DNA from: Pseudoalteromonas luteoviolacea
GTDB lineage: Bacteria; Pseudomonadota; Gammaproteobacteria; Enterobacterales; Alteromonadaceae
Direction of reading: 5' to 3'
Length of the DNA stretch: 64,000 nucleotides
NCBI RefSeq assembly: GCF_001696455.1
Contig: NZ_MAUJ01000004.1
Location: 186,001-250,000, forward strand
Both the position numbers and the translations under genes were made by a program. The stretch's first letter is position 1. Each line of letters opens with the position of its first letter. This document shows, piece by piece, positions 53,754 to 61,960 of this stretch. A model generated the notes under the pieces. The model searched no databases. It was not told the DNA's origin and worked only from the letters and a program-made list of their open reading frames with translations.

Positions 53754-54110
53754 CTAGTCCTGTTTAACCGCGGCAGTAACAGACACTTCAACCAGTAGTT
53801 CAGGTCTTGCCATAGCTGCTTCTACACATGCTCTTGCAGGTGCATGGCCCTCAGGCACCCAGGCATCCCAGACTTCATTCATTTGTGCAAAGTGTTTCAT
53901 ATCGCTGATATAAACAGTGGCACTTAAAATATGGTATTTGTCACTATTTGCTTCTGCCAATAGCCCATCTACTTTGTCCAGCATAGTTTGGGTTTGTTCT
54001 TTGATACCCTGCGTTGCGTCTTTACATACTTGACCGCATAAATAAATGGTGTCGTTATGCACAACAATACGGCTCATACGCTGGTTGGTATGTTTACGAG
54101 TAATGGTCAT
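53754..54110 (-). CDS. ridA: RidA/YjgF family protein
   Basis: 118 residues with the family motif near [23 protein letters not shown] and LCGQVC at the N-terminal half. RidA removes reactive enamine/imine intermediates from PLP enzymes. The Arg in PARACVEA corresponds to the conserved active-site residue (by family). It stands beside a MocR regulator, so it may support amino acid metabolism. Confidence 0.8.
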   Translation of the reverse strand: MTITRKHTNQRMSRIVVHNDTIYLCGQVCKDATQGIKEQTQTMLDKVDGLLAEANSDKYHILSATVYISDMKHFAQMNEVWDAWVPEGHAPARACVEAAMARPELLVEVSVTAAVKQD

Positions 54111-54230
54111 GATGTTTCCTTAGTTTTACGTCATTCACAATGGCTGATATGACAAATTCGCATTGAGGCTTGCTACTGTATCACATCTAGCCATGTCGGA
54201 CTCAGGGGATAACAACTAAGGCTGCGAATT

Positions 54231-55001
54231 CTAGACTGAAATCATCAGTAATCCGATGGCACAAACAATCGTCAGTCCAATAAAAATATTGGCCAAGTTA
54301 CCCGTATCGGCGATAGGTTCAGGTATAAGCTCTGGCTCGGGTAAACGCTGTTGTGTCATACGATAGTAAAAATTGTCACCGTAGCGCGCTTGAAGATCGT
54401 CTCGTTTCGACCATTCAAGTTGTTCGGTTAAATAAATGAGTATCTCACTGGATATCAATTGCTTATCGTCTTCGCAAGTTTTCTGATAATGTAAGATTTG
54501 GTCAAAAATGAGCGCGCTGAGATCGTCTCTAAGTGCATGTTCTTGGCCTGCAGGGTGGTCTATCAAAAGTTGCCAAGCAGTGAGTTGATTTCGACGTAAT
54601 GCATTGCCTAATAGTTGCGTCAGTTCTTCATTAAACTCTTGGTAAAGTGGATGCGCTTGACTCGCTTCGCTAGGCGAAAATGGTTGCTTGAGTGTTTGCA
54701 GGGCATCATCGTAAGCTTGTTTGAGCAAAGTGGTTTGTTCATCACGTACTTGCTCTGATTCAGATGCGAGTTCTGCAAGTTTTTTTTGATAGGCCGCTTC
54801 AATTAATTGTTGATCTGAAGTCGGTTCAAGTTCTAATACTTTCCAAGGATCAATTGACACAGTTACATTCACCTTTTTCATTCTTGAGCTTAAAAGCCGC
54901 GTTAAATCAAACGCGCTAACAACCCAGAGTTTAGCAGAACCGCAGCGAATATCTAAACCTACTGTGGACGTTTGTGTTTGTTTTAGGGAATTTAACCGCA
55001 T
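54231..55001 (-). CDS. tail-anchored protein with J-like N-terminal domain
   Basis: 256 residues from the ATG 9 bases after the PBP1C stop. A second Met at 54881 (MKKVNVTVSIDPWKVLE) would give 216 residues and fits the domain better. The segment DPWKVLELEPTSDQQLIEAAYQKKLAEL has the helix pattern of a DnaJ domain but lacks the HPD motif needed to activate Hsp70. The C-terminal LANIFIGLTIVCAIGLLMISV is a membrane anchor. The same-strand position after PBP1C suggests an envelope role, but the function is unknown. Confidence 0.65.
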   Translation of the reverse strand: MRLNSLKQTQTSTVGLDIRCGSAKLWVVSAFDLTRLLSSRMKKVNVTVSIDPWKVLELEPTSDQQLIEAAYQKKLAELASESEQVRDEQTTLLKQAYDDALQTLKQPFSPSEASQAHPLYQEFNEELTQLLGNALRRNQLTAWQLLIDHPAGQEHALRDDLSALIFDQILHYQKTCEDDKQLISSEILIYLTEQLEWSKRDDLQARYGDNFYYRMTQQRLPEPELIPEPIADTGNLANIFIGLTIVCAIGLLMISV

Positions 55002-55010
55002 TTAAGCTGC

Positions 55011-57200
55011 TTATGGATGTATATAAATCGTTTGTGTATCACAGTCTGTATTGATACATGCAGACACCACGGTTTCTCCAAGGTAATTTTTTAGGTGCAA
55101 TTGAGGAGTTATTATGGGTTTGTGATTGATAAACCATTGAATTTTTTGAGTACTAGATACCGTGAGCGGCAAAACATCTACTTGTGAACGGTAGTAGTGT
55201 TGACCGCTTTTCAGAGATGTAATTGCTGGAGCAGAGGAAGCGTGATTCAACAACATGTTAGGTTGTATCGCTTTCTCCGCTACCAGCCATTGGGCAAGCT
55301 TAGTGGGCCACTGAGACGAAAGTGTAAAGTTGCCGTAAAGGTCCATACTCGGTGGTGTCATACCATTAATTGTTAGCGCTAGGTGCTGTTCTTTACAGTC
55401 TTCTTGTGGCACTTGCGCCAGCGCTCTGCCACTTGGCCAACAGATCAAAGTCTTCTGGACACCAGCGGGCTTTTCGAGAAGGTGTTGGTCTTCCGGCAAC
55501 AGATCAAAGGCATCAAACATGATCGGTGCGGCTTGTGTGGCTCCTAAATATCCGAGCATCGGACTGGCATCAGGCCGGCCTACCCAAATCGCAACAGTAT
55601 AATCAGGGCTGACGCCGACAGACCAAAAATCACGATAACCGTAGCTCGTGCCTGTTTTCCATGCAATCTTTCTTCGAGTTGACGGGACCACGCGATCAGG
55701 CGCGCTTTGTGAACTGAGCATTTGAAATAAAATCCAGCTACTTTCTGGACTTAGGATTGTACTTGTTTTGGTAGCTCGCTGGTTGTTTAACGGAAGTCGT
55801 ACTTTGTCTGCCTTAAGCGAATGCAATGTGGTCACTTCACCACGGCTGGCTAATGCGCGATACAGTGTAGCCAGTGTAATTAGATTGGTACCTGTGCCTC
55901 CGAGACCCACAGCTAAGTTTGCATCCTGATGTGAGAGGTGAATATTGGCCGCTGCCAATTTATCTTCAAAACGTTGTGGCGTGATGCGGTTAAGAAGTTG
56001 AATCGCGGGTACATTGAGCGATTTTTGTAACGCTTGCTCTGCAGTCACGGCACCACTGAAGTAGCCATTCAAGTTTTGGGGCTTATAGCCATTGAAGTTA
56101 CTAGGTAGGTCGCTCAATAAACTTTTACTGTGGATCAGGCCCATATCAATTGCTTGGCCGTAGATAAAAGGCTTTAACGTTGAGCCTGGGGAGCGAATAG
56201 CACGCGCCATATCTACATGGGAAAAACGGCTCAGGTCATTAAAATTAACAGAGCCTTGATATGCGATTATCTCTGCACTGTAATTTTGTACGATGACTGC
56301 TGCTGCAGACGCTTTACGTGGCAACTGACCACTGACGCGCTTCATCAAAATGTTGAGACGGCTTTGCAATTCAAAGTCAATGGTGGTGCTGATAGTGTGG
56401 TTTTGTGGGTGTTGGTTTTTTAAATAGCGACTTAACAACGGAGCCAAGGGAGTTTGTTTGCGTGTATATAACTGGACAGGCTCGCTAACCAATAGGTTCA
56501 GTTGTGCAGCTGTGATTAAGTTACTGCCTTTCAACCTAGCGAGCACTTTATTTCGCATTGCCTTGGCCTTATCTCTATAGCGGTCTGGACGATAGCGAGA
56601 AGGTTGTTGTGGCAGTACAACGAGTAGCGCAGCTTCATTTTTATTAAGCAATTTAGGATGTTTGCCAAAATACTTTATTGACGCAGCTGCTATACCCTCA
56701 ATATTGCCGCCAAATGGCGCTAAATTAAGGTAAAAGTCGAGAATTTCATCTTTAGAATAATGCCATTCAAGCTGCACTGCGCGAGCTATCTGATGCAGTT
56801 TACCGGCGATGGTTCTGTCATGCGGATCAATCAATCTGGCGACTTGCATAGTTAGGGTCGATCCGCCGGATATAATTTTGCCATGCATTACCCATTGCCC
56901 CGCAGCCCTTAGTAATGAAAAAGGATTTACACCATAGTGATAGTAAAACCATCGATCTTCATAATACAGTAAGGCTTGAATATAAAAGCGATTTACGTCT
57001 TGTGACCCAATATGATATCGATGCACGCCTTGAGCATCGCCAAACGCACGCAGGGTCGTATGGTCACTGGCTGTAATACGCGTTGCTGGCCCGTTTGGGT
57101 AGATTGGAGGGAGTGGGTTAGTCATAAGCCAAGCAATGCCTACCAAAATCAGCGTGATTAAGACAAATGAGATAGTGACAAAAATTTTTTTGATGGTCAT
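55011..57200 (-). CDS. pbpC: penicillin-binding protein 1C
   Basis: 729 residues. Signal anchor at about 7-26. Glycosyltransferase domain (GT51) with Glu81 in YYEDRWFYYHYGVNP and GGSTLTMQVARL. The transpeptidase domain has SPGSTLKPF (the Ser is the nucleophile), SLNVPAI and KTGTSYG. A PBP1C-type C-terminal domain ends in Cys-containing beta strands. It polymerises and cross-links peptidoglycan. It lies 70 bases after the alpha-2-macroglobulin gene on the same strand, a common pairing in proteobacteria. Confidence 0.92.
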   Translation of the reverse strand: MTIKKIFVTISFVLITLILVGIAWLMTNPLPPIYPNGPATRITASDHTTLRAFGDAQGVHRYHIGSQDVNRFYIQALLYYEDRWFYYHYGVNPFSLLRAAGQWVMHGKIISGGSTLTMQVARLIDPHDRTIAGKLHQIARAVQLEWHYSKDEILDFYLNLAPFGGNIEGIAAASIKYFGKHPKLLNKNEAALLVVLPQQPSRYRPDRYRDKAKAMRNKVLARLKGSNLITAAQLNLLVSEPVQLYTRKQTPLAPLLSRYLKNQHPQNHTISTTIDFELQSRLNILMKRVSGQLPRKASAAAVIVQNYSAEIIAYQGSVNFNDLSRFSHVDMARAIRSPGSTLKPFIYGQAIDMGLIHSKSLLSDLPSNFNGYKPQNLNGYFSGAVTAEQALQKSLNVPAIQLLNRITPQRFEDKLAAANIHLSHQDANLAVGLGGTGTNLITLATLYRALASRGEVTTLHSLKADKVRLPLNNQRATKTSTILSPESSWILFQMLSSQSAPDRVVPSTRRKIAWKTGTSYGYRDFWSVGVSPDYTVAIWVGRPDASPMLGYLGATQAAPIMFDAFDLLPEDQHLLEKPAGVQKTLICWPSGRALAQVPQEDCKEQHLALTINGMTPPSMDLYGNFTLSSQWPTKLAQWLVAEKAIQPNMLLNHASSAPAITSLKSGQHYYRSQVDVLPLTVSSTQKIQWFINHKPIITPQLHLKNYLGETVVSACINTDCDTQTIYIHP

Positions 57201-57221
57201 TGCATTACGACTAAGTTAATA

Positions 57222-57250
57222 GGCAGATAGCAGGGGTTATGCTATCTGCC
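57222..57250 (-). terminator. intercistronic hairpin between A2M and pbpC
   Basis: GGCAGATAGCA / TGCTATCTGCC, an 11-bp stem with a 7-base loop, lies 20 bases after the A2M stop and 22 bases before the pbpC start. It may attenuate transcription into pbpC. Confidence 0.6.
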
Positions 57251-57269
57251 ATGTGGTTGCTAAACAATA

Positions 57270-60200
57270 CTAGCGCTCAATGGAGAGTGTAGAGGGGTAT
57301 TGCGTATAAAGCACATGCTTTTGTGGACGATACATGGACTCCATGAAACTAGGTGGGTTGCCATATACGCCGGGGACTTCAGCTCTTAGAAGGTAAGCAA
57401 ATTGCTGCTTTCCTTTACGAATATCTGCAGCGGCGACATATCGGTCACTGCGATACTCTTGATGCTCTGTAGTGGCCAGAATGACACCATCAGGCAGCAA
57501 CTGTTCAATGTTTAACTCCTGAAGTAATGCCGGGTTTTCAAGTACAAACCCAGCAGGGATACGATCAACCAGCAGCGCATCATGAATACGCTCTTTGCTG
57601 TGCACATCGAGTACTACCACAACGCGATCGCCAACTTTTAACGTGAGGTTGTTATCCATAGGATTACCATCTAGGGTAAACCAACGTCGCAGCAAGTGTT
57701 TCATGTTGATGGTATTAAATGGGTTCACTTGGTTTGCTATGTTGCCATCATATCTAACATACCCTGTAGCTAACTGCTGAATATACAGACTTTTGCTGCC
57801 TGTATTTGTGACCGTTGTGTCAGGCTTTAGCGCTTTTTCCAGCAGGCCAGTGTGCATGAGTTGGTCCTGATCAATTTGCACGTTCAGCGTTTGCAGGTTG
57901 TGTTGGGTAGCCGCGACTGCCCCACGCAGCAGTGCAGCTCGTTCTTGTGTGCTTAACCAAGATTGCGCAGTAACTTGCTCTGGCAGTCGTTCAAGTAGGG
58001 CGCTACGCAGCTTCTGCGCTTGCTCGCTTAAGTCTTGTAATTGAGCGATATCATCCAAGGCTAACGTAGCTAAGGCTTGATCTCGAATATCACTGCCATA
58101 ATCATAGAAATAGTGCTGACTCCTTGTTTGCTGTCTGTATTGATTAAGCAATGCGGCACTTTGGACACTTGCACCGGTATTGGCATATGCAGCGGCCAAA
58201 TGCAGCAAACTCAGTTGAGATGGGTGGGTACGAAGGTGCAATGCTTCAAGATCACTGAAACTTAACTTGCCCATACGACTAGAAAAGTAAGCGGCATAGC
58301 TTTTTGCTGCTGTGGCTTCTTCCTTACGGCTAGTCAAGCCATCTACAAAGTCACCGCGCGCATACCTTAATACACGATACTGTGCGTCTTGAAGCATGCT
58401 TCGAGGCACTATCTCTGGATAGTTTTTATCAATATGAGTGAGTAGATCCGTTACATAGACAGTTAACCATGGTTTTTCGACGCCATAACTGCCCCATAGT
58501 CCAAAACCTCCCGTTGTTTTTTGCATTGTTTTTAAACGTTTCACAGCTGCACTTAAGAAGTCCTGATTGCTTTTGAGCTGGGGGTTTTGACTTAGCGCGC
58601 TTTGTTGGAAGCGTTGCAGCTCAGGATGTTTGAGTGCGAATGGCCATGCTTTACTGGTGGTTTGTTCGGCGCAACCATACGGATAAGCACCTAACCCTCT
58701 CGCAAATTCGGCAATGTTCAGTATCGGAACATGACTGATTAATAATTTGCCTTCTTTACCAGCAATCATATTGAGCCCTGACCAACTATCTTGGTTAATC
58801 GTTAGGGACTTACCGGGCTCAAGCGTATGATTGCTGGCGTTGGTTGCCCATGGCTCTATATATTTGATTGGTACGCGCCAGCTTCTATTCACCTCTATAT
58901 CTTGACCTTGCACAGTTAAGGTGAAGGTGACGATATTATCAGAGGTGACATTGGAAACGCTAAGTGGTAGCGCATGACTCCAGCGCTTACCGTGTTCAAG
59001 CACAATTTGCTGTGCAGCTTGGTTAAGCAATTGAACGCCTGAATCAGTCTGTAGGTTGACGCTGAGTTGCTTTGTTTCGCCGCTGATATTGTGTAAGTCA
59101 ATGGCAATACTCGAGATGTCTCCGGGGACTAAAAAGCGCGGAACGCTAAGCTCTGCAACCAATGGCATACGAATGATTTGATCTTGGACTAATTGGCCAA
59201 CTTGTGCATCATTAAAAGCGGTTACGATCAGCTGTGCTTCGCCATTATAGTCTGGCAAGGTGAGTTCAATCAGTGCTTCTCCATTTACGAATTTCACAGG
59301 ATTAGACATCAACTGGATGGTTTTGCTTTCGACTAAATCGTCATTACGGTTGGTGTTATTGCTGTTGTTGTCGCTACCAAATCTGGATTGCGCGAATGGA
59401 TTGGGGCGAGGGTCGTATTGTCGAGAGTATAAATCAACAATATCTCCGCTGTAGCGGCGCTGTGCAAACAGAAAGTCATGGGGGCTTTGCGGTGAAAATC
59501 GGCTTAGGTTGATGATCCCTTTGTCAACCATAGAGACCGTCACCCAAGTTGCTTTTCCTGCGGTTACGCCAGATGCTTTCACTGGAATAGTAATGGTCTG
59601 TAAAGGCTCAATACTCTCTGGCATTGCGGTGGTGAGTTTAATTTCACGATCGGCTCTATCTAATTTGAGTGGTGAAATACCCAAATAGCGTTTTGGTGCT
59701 TTCTGTTGTTGGCCAAATACGCTTGCAGTGACATATAAATCGTGACGGTTTAGGCCTGATTTAATCGGTATTGAAACCTCAGACTGGCCTTTCTGCACGG
59801 TGCGCTTTGTCGACCACAATACTTGGTCAGCTTCGAGTGTAAGTAACAGTTCGCCGTCGATTGGAGAGTCAAAGGTGATTTTCGCATGGTCCCCGCTCGA
59901 GTACGCCGTTTTATCGAGTGACAGTTGTAAATGTTCCGGTTTCGTCGGGGACTGGCGGTAACCGCGATACCAGCCAGCGTAAAAATGATGGATGGTTTTA
60001 GTGCCATTAGCCAAATCCACCGCTTCGAGCTTATAGTCCCCCCAAGTGACGGGCAGTTCTACCCGTGTCGTCGCGGCATTTAAGTCGACGACCATTTGTT
60101 GCGTTTGTCGCCATTGGTCTTGTTTTTTTGTTGTCCAGCCGATGCCTTCTTCATACATCCAATAATAGCGGCCTTGGTCATAAGACAAAGTTAATTGCAC

Positions 60201-61766
60201 GCTGCCGCTTTCTAGGTGTTGTCCATCAGGACTTAGCAAGGCAACGTCAAAGGTCGCATCGGAGCGGTATTTAAAGGTTTTACTTAATGGCTTGAGTGCG
60301 GGAAGAGGCGTATCTTTCCAACTTGTAAATGTTGTACTGCGTTGCACCGCAGCACCGCCTGACTCCTGCAAAGCGAAAAATACTTTCGTGCTGATGGGGC
60401 TTTTAATGTTTCGCACATTTGGTGTTGAGATGGCAACCGAAGCAGTGCCTTCCTCAGACATTGGCTGTTTAGGTAAGGATTTGTATCGGCTAGATAAGTA
60501 GAAATCTTGTCCGACGATAAAGTCTTTATAGGGACCAGTAAAATGGCGCACGGGATGGTGGGAAATATCAGTGGTAAATATATTACCAGCGGCAGGGCTG
60601 CCAAACAGATATTTACCCGTGAGTTTAATGTGGTTTTGCGTACCCGCATAGACAAAAGTTGAAGCCGGTGATACTTGTAAGTCCATACGCTCAGGTACAA
60701 ACTCTTCAAGTTGAAAATGGAATTCTCCGATAGATTGGTTTGCACTTGGATCTAATTGGACCCCTACGGTATATCGGCCGGTAGGCCAATCATTTGCCGT
60801 AATAAGCTGCTTTTGAAATAGACCCGCATCACTGATAGTTAATGTCTCTTTGATGATTTCATCTTGATGCGGGTTTTTCACTGTCAGCGTCAGTGTTTCG
60901 CTTTCATGTGCGAATCCATCGTGGTCACGTAATAGTACGTTGACTGGTAGACTGTCTCCTGGCCTTACTAAGTCTCGGTTGCTATAAATATAGGCTTCTA
61001 CTTCTTGGTAAGGACGCCCTCCAAGTGCATATGCAGATAGATCTAAAGGGACTTCCCGCAAAGGCAGTAATGCGATTTCAGGGGTTGTGCCGTTTTGATC
61101 ATGTTCCACCAATACGATATCGTTCTGTTCTGCTGTAAAGGCTAAATGCAGATTACCATTTTTATCGGTGCGACCTTGTCTGTGTAGCTTATGATTGCGA
61201 TAAATACTCACTTTTGCATTGCTGACACTAACACCATCCTTCAAGCGGTTGACACTGAAAAATGCATTGTTTTTTTGAAGGCGAGCTTGTATGCCAAGAT
61301 CAGTTAGGAGCATATGTTTGACTTGAATATCGTCAAATATACCAGCGGCTTTTACCGTTACTATATACCAGCCCGATGCTAAGTGCTTTGGAATAGGCAG
61401 TTTAGCGCTGTGGGTTGTATCTGGGGCGTTATCTGGCAAGGTATACCTGTCAGCAAATACGCTATTAAAACTGTAACTTAAGCGGTCTAGCGAGCTGGGG
61501 TAAATAGAGTCATTCAGATAGTGTCTACTTAAAAAGTCATGGGGGCTGGTCAGATGAAGTATTTCGACATCGACCTGTTTGGCATTTTTGTAGCTGATAG
61601 GCAATGCCTGACCACTGCCTTTAGGGACGAGTGGACCTGAACCGATTATTGCGACATGTGGTGTTTGGCGAGTTTGATTTTCGGCTTTGAGTGTTGTGTG
61701 CCAGCCGAGCAGTATGAACAAACAAAAGCATAGCATGCCAAATGTTCGCACATTCCTTATGTTCAT
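57270..61766 (-). CDS. bacterial alpha-2-macroglobulin (thioester-containing)
   Basis: 1498 residues, the usual length for the family. Signal peptide ending about TTLKAEN (no lipobox). MG-type beta-sandwich domains occupy the first 1000 residues. The thioester motif GCAEQ is present at Cys1032-Gln1035, followed by an alpha/alpha helical domain (TAAKSYAAYFSSR, LSLLHLAAAYANTGA). Bacterial A2Ms trap proteases that breach the outer membrane and pair with PBP1C, which is next door here. Unlike E. coli YfhM, it is not predicted to be a lipoprotein. Weak point: expression order and trimming were not examined. Confidence 0.9.
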   Translation of the reverse strand: MNIRNVRTFGMLCFCLFILLGWHTTLKAENQTRQTPHVAIIGSGPLVPKGSGQALPISYKNAKQVDVEILHLTSPHDFLSRHYLNDSIYPSSLDRLSYSFNSVFADRYTLPDNAPDTTHSAKLPIPKHLASGWYIVTVKAAGIFDDIQVKHMLLTDLGIQARLQKNNAFFSVNRLKDGVSVSNAKVSIYRNHKLHRQGRTDKNGNLHLAFTAEQNDIVLVEHDQNGTTPEIALLPLREVPLDLSAYALGGRPYQEVEAYIYSNRDLVRPGDSLPVNVLLRDHDGFAHESETLTLTVKNPHQDEIIKETLTISDAGLFQKQLITANDWPTGRYTVGVQLDPSANQSIGEFHFQLEEFVPERMDLQVSPASTFVYAGTQNHIKLTGKYLFGSPAAGNIFTTDISHHPVRHFTGPYKDFIVGQDFYLSSRYKSLPKQPMSEEGTASVAISTPNVRNIKSPISTKVFFALQESGGAAVQRSTTFTSWKDTPLPALKPLSKTFKYRSDATFDVALLSPDGQHLESGSVQLTLSYDQGRYYWMYEEGIGWTTKKQDQWRQTQQMVVDLNAATTRVELPVTWGDYKLEAVDLANGTKTIHHFYAGWYRGYRQSPTKPEHLQLSLDKTAYSSGDHAKITFDSPIDGELLLTLEADQVLWSTKRTVQKGQSEVSIPIKSGLNRHDLYVTASVFGQQQKAPKRYLGISPLKLDRADREIKLTTAMPESIEPLQTITIPVKASGVTAGKATWVTVSMVDKGIINLSRFSPQSPHDFLFAQRRYSGDIVDLYSRQYDPRPNPFAQSRFGSDNNSNNTNRNDDLVESKTIQLMSNPVKFVNGEALIELTLPDYNGEAQLIVTAFNDAQVGQLVQDQIIRMPLVAELSVPRFLVPGDISSIAIDLHNISGETKQLSVNLQTDSGVQLLNQAAQQIVLEHGKRWSHALPLSVSNVTSDNIVTFTLTVQGQDIEVNRSWRVPIKYIEPWATNASNHTLEPGKSLTINQDSWSGLNMIAGKEGKLLISHVPILNIAEFARGLGAYPYGCAEQTTSKAWPFALKHPELQRFQQSALSQNPQLKSNQDFLSAAVKRLKTMQKTTGGFGLWGSYGVEKPWLTVYVTDLLTHIDKNYPEIVPRSMLQDAQYRVLRYARGDFVDGLTSRKEEATAAKSYAAYFSSRMGKLSFSDLEALHLRTHPSQLSLLHLAAAYANTGASVQSAALLNQYRQQTRSQHYFYDYGSDIRDQALATLALDDIAQLQDLSEQAQKLRSALLERLPEQVTAQSWLSTQERAALLRGAVAATQHNLQTLNVQIDQDQLMHTGLLEKALKPDTTVTNTGSKSLYIQQLATGYVRYDGNIANQVNPFNTINMKHLLRRWFTLDGNPMDNNLTLKVGDRVVVVLDVHSKERIHDALLVDRIPAGFVLENPALLQELNIEQLLPDGVILATTEHQEYRSDRYVAAADIRKGKQQFAYLLRAEVPGVYGNPPSFMESMYRPQKHVLYTQYPSTLSIER

Positions 61767-61884
61767 GATTTCCCCTTATATTCTGACTGCGTTTTGAACA
61801 ATTTTAAGTGGTTCAAATGAATGTGAGGTGATTATCCAACTAATCCCATCTAAGAGTAAATACTGAGAGGGCATCTATAAAAAA

Positions 61885-61920
61885 ATAAATGGCACAGCTC
61901 TGTAAGAACAGGCCATTTAT
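61885..61920 (-). terminator. rho-independent terminator of RND gene
   Basis: On the minus strand ATAAATGGC pairs with GCCATTTAT (9 bp) around an inner CTGT/ACAG stem, followed by a run of seven T. It lies 40 bases after the RND stop. Confidence 0.85.
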
Positions 61921-61960
61921 CGGATAGGTAAATGGTATTAACAAAGTTATTTATAACCTG

